NCBI GenBank assembly: GCA_021397845.1
Contig: CM038043.1
Location: 123,775,013 to 123,839,012 of the forward strand
From: Areca catechu
Taxonomy: Eukaryota > Streptophyta > Magnoliopsida > Arecales > Arecaceae
DNA length: 64,000 nucleotides
Reading direction: 5' to 3'
Under the pieces are notes generated by a model that saw nothing but the letters and a program-made list of their open reading frames with translations, made no database searches and was not told where the DNA came from. Position numbers and translations under genes: made by a program. Of this stretch, positions 44,046-55,839 are shown one piece after another (positions within the stretch are counted from its first letter, which is position 1; every line of letters begins with the position of its first letter).

Positions 44046-45800
44046 TTACTGATAATACATCCTTAGATTCGAGGCGTTCCATGTCCGGGGGAACCTGGGC
44101 CCTGCCAATTCTTCCAAGTAATAGGCGCCATGGGGGAGGGCTTCTGCTACCCGGTACGGGCCTTCCCAGTTTGGTGAGAGCTTCCCGCACTCTCGCGGCT
44201 GAGAAGCTTCAGCACGCCGGAGGACCAGATCTCCGGGACGAAAGGACTTCGGCCGCACTCGGGAGTTGTAATACCTGGCCACTCGCTGCCTATACGCCGC
44301 CATCCGAACTTGGGCCTTGTCCCTCGTCTCGTCAAGAAGGTCAAGGTTGAGCATCGTTCTGGCGGGGTTCTCCGTCTCTTCATATTGCTCCACACGCAGT
44401 GTGGGTAGGCTGAGCTCGATCGGGATGACCGCTTCGGCTCCGAAGATGAGGTTAAACGGGATCTCGTCGATTGCCATCCTTGGGATGGTATGGTACGCCC
44501 AAAGGATGCTGGGGAGCTCCTCTGCCCATCTGCCCTTGGCCTGGTCCAGCCGCGTGCGGAGGCCCTGTAAAATGGTCCTGTTCGTGACCTCGGCCTCTCC
44601 ATTGGTCTGAGGATGCGCCACCGAGATGAAGCGATGCCTGATGCCGAGGTCGCGCAGAACTCTTCAAACTCCCGGCAGTCGAACTGGCGCCCGTTATCAG
44701 TGATCACGGTGTGGGGGAGGCCGAAGCGGTAAATGTTTGACTTCCAGAAGAATTTGGCGACGTTTGCTTCAGTGATCCGCGCCAAGGGTTCGGCCTCGAC
44801 CCACTTTGTGAAGTAGTCGATGGCCACGATCAAGAATTTCCGCTATCCGGACACTGGTGGGAATGGGCCCAGAAGGTCCATCCCCCATTGGGCGAATGGC
44901 CACGAAGCTGAAAGCTGGGAGATTGGGTTGGAGAGCTGCCGTTGCACCGTGGCGTGACGCTGGCACCGATCTCACCTCTTCATGAAATCAGCGGCATCCT
45001 CCTTCATCGTCTCCCAAAAGTAGCCCTAACGAAGGACTTTGTAGGCTAACGCCCTGCCCCCCACATGGTTCCCACAGACGCCCTCGTGGATCTCCTGGAG
45101 CACGAGTTTGGCTTCCACGGGTCCCAAGCATTTCAGGAGGGGGTAGGAGTAGGATCTTTGATACAATTGCCCATCCATCAAGACGAACCACGTGGCCTTC
45201 TTTCTGATAAGGCGGGTTGCCACGCGGTCCTCTGGCAGGGTACCGCTGGTTATGTACTCGGCGTACTTGTCCATCCAGCTGGGCTCACGGCTGACCTGAT
45301 GGACCTCCACTAGGGTCTCGTGGCTTGGGGCCTTAAGGCGCTCCACGTGAGTGCGACCCAGCATCGAGTCCGGCAGGGTCGCCAGCTGGGAAAGGGTGTC
45401 CGCACGGGCGTTCTCCCTGCGGGGGATGTGGAAGATGTTGAAGCGCCGGAAACCGTCCGTACCCGCCTTGACGAGCTCCAAGTACTTCGCCATTTGGGGG
45501 ACATGCGCGGCATACTCCCCGGAGACCTATCCTGCCATGAGCTGGGAGTCAATGAAAGCTTTAAGGTTAGTCACGCCCAGCTCGCGGGAGACCCTCAGCC
45601 CAGTGAGGAGCGCCTCGTACTCCGCCTGATTGTTTGTCGCGGTGAACTAGAAACGGAGCGCGCACTCGACGACGACTCCATCGCTGTTGGCAAGAATGAG
45701 TCCGGCTCCGCTCCCGCCAGAGCTCGAGGCTCCATCTACGTGGAGGATCCACGCGTCCTCTCTGGGCTCCTCAGGGCTCATCTTCACCTGCTAGCATGAG
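44046..45800 (-). pseudogene. G2 RNase H (archaeal-like) and integrase
   Basis: RNase H: AWILHVDGASSSGGSGAGLI, TNNQAEYEALLTGL, FIDSQLMAG, then PRRENARADTLSQLATL. Zinc finger HEGVCGNHVGG...CQRH. DDE core: D in MDLLGPFP, D in VITDNGRQFD, E in TNGEAEVTNRT. C-terminus AYRQRVARYYNSRVRP, FRPGDLVLRRAE, ending NASNLRMYYQ and TAA at 44046. In-frame TAGs at 45537-45539, 45026-45028 and 44843-44845 all stand where G1 or the consensus has Gln. A frameshift near 44640 lies in the core. The last 191 codons from 44621 are open. Confidence 0.9.
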
Positions 45801-45949
45801 GGGCCTTCCTCGGGCTCCTTGCCTAAGCCTGCATATTTGACCAAGAAGTCGGCCAGTACCTCCGCTTTCATGGCCGACCTTGGCTTGTACGTGATGTCGA
45901 ACTTGCTGAGATTCAGTGCCCACTTTGTCAATCGCCCCGATGTGTCGGG

Positions 45950-46465
45950 TCAGCTGAGCACCGCTTTTAGTGGTTGATTCGTTAGGACGGCGATGGGATG
46001 CACTTGGAAATAGGGCCTGAGACGCTGAGCAGACACTATTAACGCAAAAACGAGCTTCTCAGGCCGAGAATACCTGAGCTCCGTGTCGTGGAGAAGTTTG
46101 CTGGTATAGTACATGGGCCGCTGGGCTCCTTGGTCGTCGGTCCAAACCAGGACCGAACTGACGGCCTCCGGGGTGACCGCCAGGTAGAGGATGAGCTCCT
46201 CCCCCTCCTCAGGCCGGGAAAGCAGCGGTGGCGATGCGAGCATCATCTTCAGCTCTTAAAGGCCTCCTGGCATTCCTTGGTCCAGGCGAAGTCGTTCATC
46301 TTTCTCAGCACCTTGAAAAAGGGTCGGCAGTGATCGGTCAACCTGGAGATAAAACGACTGAGGGCCGCAACCCGACCGGTGAGTTACTGTACCTGCTTCT
46401 TGGAGGCGGGCTGCTCCATGTCTAGGATGGCCTGGACCTTCTCCGGGTTGGCTTCAATTCCTCTT
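45950..46465 (-). pseudogene. G2 RT connection and first RNase H part
   Basis: After a frameshift at about 46465 the minus strand shows EGEELILYLAVTPEAVSSVL, MYYTSKLLHDTELRYSRPEK and LIVSAQRLRPYFQVHPIAVL, the tether/RNase H stretch of Gypsy elements, stopping at TGA near 45950. Confidence 0.85.
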
Positions 46466-47288
46466 GGGTCACCATGAATCCTAGGAACTTCCCGGCGGAG
46501 ACGCCGAAGGCGCACTTCGCAGGATTCAGCTTCATCTGATAACGTCGGAGGTTGCCGAATGTCTCCGCCAGGTCAGCTACGTGGTCCGAATCGGGCTTGC
46601 TCATCACTAGCATATCGTCCACGTACACCTGCATGTTGCGGCTGATCTGGTCTTTGAAGATCCTGTTGACCAGACGTTGGTACGTGGCCCCAACGTTCTT
46701 GAGGCCAAACGGCATCATCCTGTAGCAAAAAGTTCCGCGGTCGGTGATGAAGGCGGTGTGCTCCTCATCCTCTGGGCTCATTCGGATCTGGTTGTATCCG
46801 GAGAAGGCATCCATGAAGGACAGGAGGCGGTGCCCCGAGGTGGTATCGACTAGCTGGTCAATCTTTGGGAGGGGGAAGCTGTCCTTTGGGCAAGCTCGGT
46901 TGAGGTCGGTGTAGTCTACACAGATCCTCCACTTACCACTGCTCTTCCTTACCATGACCACGTTCGCCAGCCAGCTGGGATATTGGACTTCCCGCACAAA
47001 GCCAGCGGCAAGGAGTTTCTCCACTTCCTCGTTGATGGCCCTCTGTCTCTCCATGGTGAAGCTCCTCTTCTTCTGGCGGACCGGGCGGCAGCTCGGATCC
47101 ATGTTCAACCTGTGCGTGATGACCTTGGGGGGAATGCCCGGCATGTCGGCCGCTGACCAGGCGAACACGTCTGCATTCGCGCCGAGGAACTCCAGCAGGC
47201 GGGTCCGTTCTTCTTCTGGGAGTTGCGCCCCGACCTGCACCGTCTTCAGCGTGTCCGAACCAAGGGGATAAGTCAACAGGCATTCCAC
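46422..47288 (-). pseudogene. G2 reverse transcriptase
   Basis: 288 open codons hold PGIPPKVITHRLNMDPSCRP, EVQYPSWLANVVMVRKSSGK, WRICVDYTDLNRACPKDSFP, FSGYNQIRMSPEDEEHTAFI, YRMMPFGLKNVGATYQRLVN, catalytic YVDDMLV and FGVSAGKFLGFMVTQ. The frame shifts at about 46465 within the thumb. The start codon at 47288 is only the first ATG after a frameshift from the gag-protease frame; the natural protein is a polyprotein. Confidence 0.92.
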
Positions 47289-49491
47289 GGGCCCCCCCTG
47301 GGTTCCTTCTCCCTTAGGTCGAGGTCGTCAACATCGGGGCCGAGCTCCGTGCCCCGGGCGCCCGGAACCGTCTGGAGGCAATGCGGGACCGGCTGGGTTG
47401 TCCCCTTCATTACCTCGAGCCCGGAAGACGTGGGAAACTGCACCAGCAACCTCTTCATGAAAATCATGGCGTCCAGTTGGTTGAGCCCGGGATGCCCGAG
47501 AATCGCGTTGTAAGGCGAAGGGAGCTTGACGACGGTAAACGTCATCAGGACGGTCGTCTGCTGAGGTGGGGATCCGGCGGTGACCGGGAGAGTGATCTCT
47601 CCTTCGACCCCCACCGAGTCCCCGGTAAAGCCTACCAGGAGGGTATGCACCGGTCTCAGCTGATCATGGGACAAATTCATTCGAGAGAAAGCATCGTAAA
47701 AAAGCACGTCAGCTGAGCTTCCACTATCTACCATAATTCGATGTACAGGATGCTTCGCGATGGTCATCTCGACCACCACGGCATCATTGTTTACATTTTC
47801 TTTTTCTTTTCCCTTCTCAGAAGGGGGTACATTCTCCGGGTTCCCGATCTCCCGGGCTCTCTTCGCCGCCCGCCCGACCCCAAGTGAGATCATGCCCACC
47901 GGCTTCTCCGTCGGGCGGTTGTCGATTGCAGGAACTGGTAGTAAGGCCGCGAGTGGCTGCCCCTCCGCGGGGACCTCGTTCCTGACGAACTTCCTGAGGT
48001 AGCCCCTCTTGATCAGCTCCTCGATTTCCCGCTTCAGGTTGCGACACTCCTCCGTGTCATGGCCGTGCTCGCGGTGGAACTGGCAGTACTTTGACTTGTC
48101 CCGGGTACCTCTTGGGTTCTGAGGAGGAGGTCGGCGGAGGTAGTGCTCGCCCTCGATTTCCATGAGGATCTTTGTTCGGGGGGCGAGGAGAGGAGTGAAC
48201 CTCCGCTCCGGAATGACCTCGCCCTTTGACCTCGGATTCGGGCGAGGGTCGGTAGATGGCCCGAGCTTCCGAGCTCCTGGAATATCCCTCGGGGATGGCT
48301 TCTTCAGAGTCTTCCCATCTAGCTCTCGACGGGTGCGGTCTGCCTCCTCCGCTCGGATGTACTTGTGGGCGCGGAGAAGGAGCTCGGAGTACGTCCTGGG
48401 TGGCTTTTTGTCCAGGGAGTAGGTCAAGCGAGACGTCTTGAGCTCGCGCTTCAAAGCCAGCATGGCGACGGGCTCGTCCAGGCTATAGATTTCCAGGGCT
48501 GCGGTCTTGAACCGGGTGATATAGTCCCGGAGCAGCTCCTGGTCCTGCTGGCTGATGGAGAAGAGGCTATCCACCTCTCTTGGCACCTTCCGACAAGCGT
48601 CGAAGTGCGCCACAAACTTCCCTTCCAACTGGTGGAAGGAGCAGATAGATCCGGGCTCGAGGCGGGTGAACCAGACTCGAGCGGCCTTCCGGAGGGTAGC
48701 GGGGAAGGCGATGCACAAAAGGGCGTCCGTGGCTCCATGGACCCTCATGAGAGCCTTGTAGCTCTCCAGATGGTCCAGAGGGTCGGTGGTCCCATCGTAG
48801 GGATCCACCTGCGGCATGCGGAACCGGCTCGGGATCGGCTCCGCTTAGATTTCTTCAGAGAAGGGGGGACGGGAGTCGTAGCCCGCCGGGTCCACCGATG
48901 AGTTCTGCAGGTCGGCAAATCGGCGAGCGAACTCCGCCAACTTGCGCTCGTGCTCCTCTAGGCACCTCTCGGCCTGACGCCTGATGGCCTCGTTGGTGGA
49001 GTCTTCCACCGAGGCCGCTGGTGAAGGGGGCGCCGATCGGTCTCGGCGCGAAGTCACGCCTCGGCGTCGCTTGCTGCGATGCGCCGTCTCGGCTTCATCG
49101 ACCGGGGATCGATTCTCGTGATCCGCCGAACCGGAGTAGTTTCTTTTTGCGGGAGCTTGGTGGCTCCCGCAGGGTTGGAGACTGCCCTCGGGTGGGATGG
49201 CCTGCCCTGAATAGAGCGCAGGCTCCCATGCGGCCCCGCGGCTCGAGCTGCGAGGGTCCCCGGATGCGGCTGTGTGGCCAGGGACCGCTGCTGATGTTGA
49301 AGCTGCCGGACTGCCGAGGTCAAGGTCGGCAGCTGTTGGATGACGGCCGCGACGGGCCCGTCCGCCGAGGTCGGCTGTGGTGCAAAAGGAGGGGGAGCTG
49401 GAAGCTCCCTTTTCGGGCTGTGAGCCCCTTGAGGGGAGGGAACCTCCCCCACACGACTCGTGGATGCCTCGCGCCCACGAGTGACCACCAT
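47273..49491 (-). pseudogene. G2 gag-protease
   Basis: Start ATG at 49491 (MVVTRGREASTSRVGE), shared with G1 and G3; an upstream in-frame ATG at 49530 is not conserved. A frameshift near 49056 is followed by a TAA at 48845-48847 (EEI-stop-AEPIP; Gln in G1 and G3). The next 514 codons are open: MPQVDPYDGTTDPLDHLESY, FVAHFDACRKVPREVDSLF, ALEIYSLDEPVAMLALKREL, zinc-knuckle-like CQFHREHGHDTEECRNL, then protease IMVDSGSSADVLFYDAF and AILGHPGLNQLDAM. Ends WNAC at 47273, overlapping the RT frame by 16 bases, consistent with a frameshift mutation. Confidence 0.92.
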
Positions 49492-49549
49492 CGTCGGAGA
49501 GTGCTTTGCCTGCAGAAAGCTAGCTCCCACCAGGGGTGTCGTTCTGCCC

Positions 49550-49567
49550 CCCTACCAGGTGCGCCAA
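49550..49567 (-). promoter_or_regulatory. G2 primer-binding site
   Basis: On minus TTGGCGCACCTGGTAGGG, two bases after the 5' LTR end (GGCAACA). Confidence 0.8.
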
Positions 49568-49569
49568 TC

Positions 49570-51178
49570 TGTTGCCGATCTCGCCGCCGCGCCCGTGCCT
49601 CGGAACCACCGATCCGTATAGACCGTCTTGCTCCTGGGGCCTCCTGGCTGGACCGGACCTGCAATACGGGGTCAGAAAACCCTGGCCGGGGATCCCGGTG
49701 AGGGAGCTCCGACGATCAAGTTAGTAGACGAGAGGAAACAGAGTCCCAGGGACGGGCCCCCGAAGGAGTTCCAGACTCAGAGATTCTATGAGCAAGAATG
49801 GTGCTTAAAGAGACCAGAAACCCGGCTGGGCTCCCTTGCCGAGCTCACGCCAAGCGATCCCCTCTCGGGACCCTGGATCTTGTCCCGTCCCGCGGAGCTT
49901 CCGGCCTCTGCTTCTTATTTGTCTCTGCTTACCTGGTCGTCTCTTTGCTTCTTCCTTTTATCTCCTCCCGGTGCCTGCTCGTTTTCTGCTCTCGGGAGGC
50001 TCCTCCCCCTCTCGTTCTCATCGCCCTCTCCCCGTCCTTTTCTCTTTTCCCTTCTGGTTTTGAGGGCCAGGCAGCTCTCTGGCCTCATTCGCCGAGCCTA
50101 GCGGGGAAAAGGTAAAGGAGGGGGGCATCGGCAGGGCGGCCGGTCAGACCTTGGGTCAAGCGTGGGTGCTCTCCTCCCAGGCGCCGGCGCTTGCCCGTCG
50201 AGGGGCCCTGTCCTGTCAGAGTCGCATCTCTCGACTGTGGAACCCGTCGGGCTGACGTAAGTGATGTTCCGCGTGCCACCGCCATCCGTACAGGGCGCCC
50301 TCTTCGGGGTGCGGCGTGCACGGCTCGAGGGCCGGCCTCGGAACCTGCGCCTCCGCTCTCTGGGGCTCTCTTTGTACGAGCTGCCTGACCTCAGCCGAGG
50401 TGGACCCCTCCCGGGTGGACACCTGGCGGTAGAAGGATGCTCGACCTCGGCTGAGGTGGTCCCGTCTCAGGGGCCACCTGGCGAAGGAGCGAGGGGGCCC
50501 GCCTCGACCTCGGCCACGGTGGGGCTGTCTATGGGTGCCACCTAGTGAGGGAGCGGGGGAGCAGCCGACCTTGGCCGAGGTGGACCCCTCCTGGGTGGAC
50601 ACCTGGCGGGGCGGCAGAAGGATGCTCGGCCTCGATCGAGGTGGTCCCATCTCAGGGGCCACCTGGCGAAGGAGCGAAGGGGCCCGGCTCGACGACGGCC
50701 GAGGTGGGACCGTCTATGGGTGCCACTTGGCGAGGGAGCGGGGGAGCAGCCGACCTCGGCCGAGGTGGACCCCTCCTGGGTAGACACCTGGCGTGACGGC
50801 AGAAGGACGCTCGGCCTCGGCCGAGGTGGTCCCGTCTCGGGGGGCCACCTGGCGAAAGAGCGAAGGGGGACCCGGCTCGACCTCGGCCGAGGTGGGACCG
50901 TCTATGGGTGCCACCTGGCGAGGGAGCGGGGGAGCAGCCTCACCTCGGCCGAGGTGGACCCCTCCTGGGTGGACACCTGGCGGGACGGTAGAAGGACGCT
51001 TGGCTCGACCTTGGTCGAGGCGGGGCCGTCTATGGGTGCCACCTGGAGAGGGAGCGGGGGAGCCCGTCCGAGCTCGACTTCGGGCGGGGAGCCGCAGCTT
51101 ACTCGGTCGAAAACCTCCACGTGGCTCGTATAGTGCCCGCCGGGATCTGCGACCAACCACATCATTACGGCCGTAACA
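49570..51178 (-). repeat. G2 5' LTR
   Basis: 1609 bp, partner of 38589-40204; contains the same 11-unit higher-order repeat (50391-51060). Confidence 0.93.
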
Positions 51179-51183
51179 CTTCC

Positions 51184-51289
51184 ATAATAAATTCAAGTTC
51201 CTTTTTGGTGCAACCTTGTTTCTCACCTATGCAGGAACTCATCCGTCCGACTACAAGTCCGGCGAGCCAAGCCTATAAACTTATGAAGC
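51184..51289 (+). mobile_element. G3 sequence between G2 and S2
   Basis: It starts ATAATAAATTCAAG, directly continuing 36855-36859 once S1 and G2 are removed, and is the expected post-pol region (compare GCAATAAAGTTTC in G2). It ends with the first unit of the G3 minisatellite (AAGCCTATAAACTTATGAAGC). Confidence 0.7.
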
Positions 51290-53084
51290 TGGTGCGGGCA
51301 CCAGACTCAGAAGATGACTTCAGGGCTCCATCTGGATCTCTGATTGACCTTGCCCGAAGAATTAGGGTTTTCTGGTTTTGTAATAAGGATTGACTTGGTC
51401 AACTCAATTTTAGTCTTGAGTCTGTATTTCCCTGCAATTTAAATTTTGTTGAGTCCTGTTGACTCAGTACAAGTCCTAGTAGTGGTCTAGGTCTTCTCCA
51501 GGTTGGTGCCACTTTTTTTTCTGTCAAGTCAAGGTCCAGGGTGCCACATTTTTTTCTTCCAGGCCCAAGTAAGTGGGCGCCACACTCCTAGCCACACGCC
51601 AGAGTCCAGGAGGCGCCACATCTCCATCCAGTATCTTTGGTCCCTACACCACAAGAAGTAAGTTCCTTTTTTTTCTTGCACCACTTGGGAGAGAAACCCA
51701 TCAAGATACCTCAATCCAAGGAGGAGCCAATTTCTTTCCAGATAAACCCAAGCCAGGATGGCAAGAATTTTCTTGAAGAGAGGATCAAGGAGGTGCCCCA
51801 CAATGTTCCATAAAAATCCAAGTTATAAAAGGGAAGAGAGCATGTCTTAGGGAGGAATTCAAGGAGGTTCCCAAAAGTTTCCAAAAGTGCCAAAGCTATG
51901 AAAGGAAGAAGCCTAAACTTGTGGAGCAAGACTAGGAGGTGTCCAAATGAGCCAAACCATGAAGGAAAATCCTTGATTCATGGAGAGATATTAGGAGACA
52001 CCCCCATAACCTGCCATTTGGAGCTGATTTTCAAGTTTTCTTGGAGTTTTTGGGCTGCCCACTCATGGAAGGAGTCTTGGAAGAGAATTTGATGCCTAAA
52101 GTGTGGGTTAGTCCTATTAGTCCCACATGGAAAATGTATAAAATTTTATTTCTTTGTTATGTCTATATATTCAACTCTATGTAACTCTTGAATTTAATGA
52201 TGAATGAAATCAATTTCTGTGTGAGCAACTTTGTGTTTCTCTCTTCCGCACTTGTATTCAGGTGTTGAGCTCCGTGAGGGAGTAAATCCAGGTTCCCTAG
52301 GAACCTTGAGGAGGTGTGAGATCTCCAACCCCAAAACCCTACCAAAACCCTAGGTTAGCCACTTCAATTCCAAACCCTAGCCGCCCATCATCTTCTTCAT
52401 TCCACCAATCATCCAAACCCTAATCTACCTCAGCATCTCACGACCCCTCTCTTCCACGTAGAGGCCGACCACCAGCATCCAGGTGCAGATCGGCTACTTC
52501 GAATATAGAGCAAATCCCAGAGGAAGTCAGATCAGCATCCAGGAGAATCAGGATTTCAGCAACATCAATTTTTCAAGTTCTTCTTATATGGTAAATCCTT
52601 TCTTCAAGTATCTGGTTCCTTAACTTGTTCTTCTTCTTTCCCAGATCCTGAGTTCAGGAGAAGCCAACTCTGCCAAAGGACTAGTATTGGAGGATCCATT
52701 GCAAAGATATCCGAATCCGAGGATCCAACAATCTGCTCGAGAGAGTCCTTCCACCAAACTCTGTGAAGATCACTGCCTGGTACATAACCCTTCCCTTCTC
52801 TTTAGTTCTGTTTTGTTGAAAGTTTAGAGTGAAACCCTAGGTCTGGGAGTTTCTCAACCCCCAGTGATCCTTTACTTCTGAACTACTCTGATAATCTAGT
52901 TTCTTTGAATTGTGCTTTTAATTATTATATAGTTTCATTCAATTTAGTTTGACTTTCATTTGAGTCAAAGCCGACTTCTGAAAATATATATATAAAAAAA
53001 AGAAATTAGTCTTAATTTACTTCCACATCGCATCATCTCTTTCATTCTGCATCATTTTGGTATCAGAGCTTTTATTCTGCATCA
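51290..53084 (+). repeat. Solo LTR S2
   Basis: 1795 bp, TGGTGCGGGCACCAG...TTCTGCATCA, flanked by GAAGC (51285-51289, 53085-53089). Homologous to S1 along its length, including the TATATAT box at 52164 and the internal TTGGTATCAGAGC copy (53057-53069). Confidence 0.88.
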
Positions 53085-53190
53085 GAAGCCCAGCACTATA
53101 AGCTCGGAGACTTACAAAGCCGACACTCTAAGCCTGAAAGCTTACGAAGCCCGGCACTCTAAGCCCGGAAACATACAAAGCCCGACACTC
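53085..53190. repeat. G3 minisatellite, about 31-bp unit (left part)
   Basis: Units of GAAGCCCGGCACTCTAAGCC plus CGGAAACTTAC repeat about three times. The array is split by E and resumes at 59892. Confidence 0.8.
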
Positions 53191-54798
53191 TGGTGTTGGC
53201 ACCAGGATTAGATAGAGGCTTCTTAATCCTATATGGATCTCTGATTATGGTTTTAATCTGTTGGGTTTTGTAATAAGGCTTCAACCCTGAGCAATTTACT
53301 TTTGAGTCATGTAATTGGTTTCAATTTTTGTTTTTGTCATGTATCTTGGCCAATTTGGTCAAGTTAGGGTCAATGGGTCCTGTAATTAGCTGAACTGGTT
53401 CACAAGCTCAAGTCAACTTGAAGTTGGGCTCAAGCTTGTTTGAAGTTGGGTCCACAAGTGGGCATTCAAGTCAAGCCTAATTGTGGATAGGTCAAGCCCT
53501 CTCTCCATGCCAAGTAAGAGCACCACCATAGTTCATGGAGCACCACCTCATCAGTATCACTTGGCATGATGAAGCTCCACATCACCAAGCCACTTGGGCG
53601 GCCAAGAGAAGATGGAAACTTCAAAGTCAAAGCCATGTGGATGCCCCATCAAGCCTCTCCTTGATCCAAGCCAACAACATCCCCACCCCACTCCCCACAT
53701 CAAGCCCTTTTCCAAAGAAGCACGGTCTGCCAGGGAAGGTTCCTTAAGTCAAAAGAGCAGCCCTTGATTCCTGAAGACAACATCCCCATCCCACTCCCCC
53801 TATCAAGCCTTTTTCCAAAGAACCATGGTCGGCCAAGGAAGGTCAAAAGAGCATCCCTTGATTCTTGAAGACAACATCCACCCTTCACTCCCCCAAATCA
53901 AGCCACTCTACCAAAGCACAAGCAAGGATCATGATCGGCCAAGAGAAGAGCTGAATCTCAGATTTTGGGCACCCCCTTGATGAAGACTTGTGACTTTTTT
54001 TCATTTGAATTTGAATAGGATTTAGGAGCCAATATAAAGGACCCTACCCCTTTCGTAAAGTTAGTTTTGATGAAATGAAAATTTGAGAAGTTTCTTCTTT
54101 CTTTAGCCCTTGTCTTCTTAGACTAGGAACTCTGTGAGAGAGTGCCTTTGTCCTTCGGGACATCGAGGGGTGAGAGGCCCTGAGTTACCTTCTTCCTTCA
54201 CAAGCCACCAATCCATCTTCAAGCTTAGATGCCCCTGGAAGATCCACCTGGACGCCCAACGAGAAGAGCCCTTCTCGATAGCCATCCCCAACTCTTTTTC
54301 CCATCATTTCTTACTTTCTTATACCCTCTTCTTGCTATTTTCTAATCCCTTCACTTGGTTGCTCGCAGGTCCTCTAGGTGCCACGGATAGAGGAGTCGGT
54401 CTTCCTTGCCTTTGAGACCATCGGATGAAAAGCCAGCAAATCCACAGGGTCGAAGGCTTGATCTTCTAGGCTGCATTCGCGAGTGTGAGCAAACTCGACA
54501 TCGGGCGCATCTGAATCTTCAAGGTTTGCACTCCCTAGTCTCCTAAGTTGGTATTGTCTTAGAGCTAAGTCCTATCGGGGTTTCTCAATCTCGGAGTCTT
54601 TTTCTTATCACTATTTAGGGGCTATGTCTGCAGCTAGAGTCTCTTATCATTATGCAAATTCCTAAATCTATTCTTACTTCAAATTCGGGAATCGGTCAAT
54701 CCCCTCAAATATAAAAACAACAAAAAAAAAATCACCTACATATTATCTTAGTTGGTAGTACCACATTATGTTTGGTATCAGAGCTTCATCCCGCATCA
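53191..54798 (+). repeat. E 5' LTR
   Basis: 1608 bp, TGGTGTTGGCACCAGG...CCCGCATCA, TATAAA at 54033, internal PBS-like copy at 54772-54784. Confidence 0.88.
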
Positions 54799-54801
54799 TG
54801 T

Positions 54802-54814
54802 TTGGTATCAGAGC
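54802..54814 (+). promoter_or_regulatory. E primer-binding site
   Basis: TTGGTATCAGAGC; an identical copy lies 30 bp upstream, inside the LTR. Confidence 0.8.
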
Positions 54815-55839
54815 ATGGTTAAGACTTAGTTTCTCTTTAAGTACTGGGATCGGGTGCTTCACCATGGCTGTCCGGTCATAGAAAAAAGTAGGGCTGCAAG
54901 ACCCTCACATCCCATTCAAAGAAAATTTTTTATGGTGTGTAGGGGTGTCGATGTGATTGACCCTTGAAGAAGAAAACAAGGAGATAAGTAATTTCAGCAT
55001 CATTAAATTTCTGCATCTTGTCCAACCAGTATATGGTTTATTATTTTAATTGTTCCTACTTGTAGGAGTCTCAAAATCTACTGATTCTTACTTTTCTGGA
55101 TTTCACATAATTGATATTATTTCTCTGAATTTTTTTAGATTTTATTTCAGTCTATAGGTTTTCTACATGCCTAATTACTACCTGAGAACAAATCTATCCA
55201 GAAATTCCAGCAAGTCCAATTTCAGCAAACTTTCATAGTTTAATTTTTGCACTTAGGTTCATCTCATTTAATTTTCAGCAACTCATATTTTTGCCTATAC
55301 ATATTAAAACACAAAAAACTTTAGTTCACTTCATTAGACATCATGTGTATACCATCATATGCATAATTGACTTAAGGGCAACAATATTATAAGATAAGGG
55401 AAGGAGGTTATTACCTTTCCTTGGCCCAAAAATAACCATCCTTGCATTTCGAACCTAAGCCTAACTTAAAACCAATTAGCAACCTAATATCTTAGGGTAT
55501 CAATGAGTCAGGTTTAACCATTGTGGGAAAACTGGTGCATACAACCCTGCAATTAGTACCGGGAAGCTGGTGTCTAAGGCAAGAGGTCTGGTGTCAAATG
55601 ACCTAAGTGGTATTGTGGTTCCTTAATTGGGTTCCTACGAATAGCAGGGGGGGCCTCCCATACTCCCACCTCTTACCTGGCCAGTGAAAGGGCTGGTTGT
55701 TATGCTGTGTGTAGTCTAAGTTAACCCATTCTGTTTAAACTCATAGGTCTAGCATAACCATAGTACCTTCGTTTGTGTGTTGCATGTCAAATAGTCCAAA
55801 GTCCAGTATCACCCACATCACTCTCAGTCAGGTGAACCC
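54815..55839 (+). other. E leader, non-coding
   Basis: AT-rich, no domain recognised before the ATG at 55840. Confidence 0.6.

Larger units (their letters stand above)
38589..51178 (-). mobile_element. G2: complete Tat-type Gypsy element
   Basis: 12.59 kb. The LTRs 49570-51178 (5') and 38589-40204 (3') read on plus TGTTGCCGATC...CGTAACA. The 5-bp duplication CTTCC flanks it (38584-38588, 51179-51183). The order on minus is LTR, PBS, gag-protease, RT, RNase H, integrase, spacer with 120-bp repeats, antisense extra ORF, polypurine tract, LTR. In the first 233 bp the LTRs differ by about 12 substitutions and one 3-bp gap counted by eye, so it is not very young. Few frameshifts and several CAG-to-TAG stops make it the best preserved pol in the window. 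Confidence 0.95.

Noticed and set aside
43111..44066. Long open frames on both strands across 43111-44066 and 15192-16234
   Set aside because: They are produced by tandem repeats whose unit (120 or 48 bp) is divisible by three. They repeat the same peptide and lack any domain.
51290..53084. S1 and S2 as the two LTRs of one element containing G2
   Set aside because: Each has its own perfect duplication (TCCTT and GAAGC), the outer flanks do not match each other, and almost no internal sequence lies between them.
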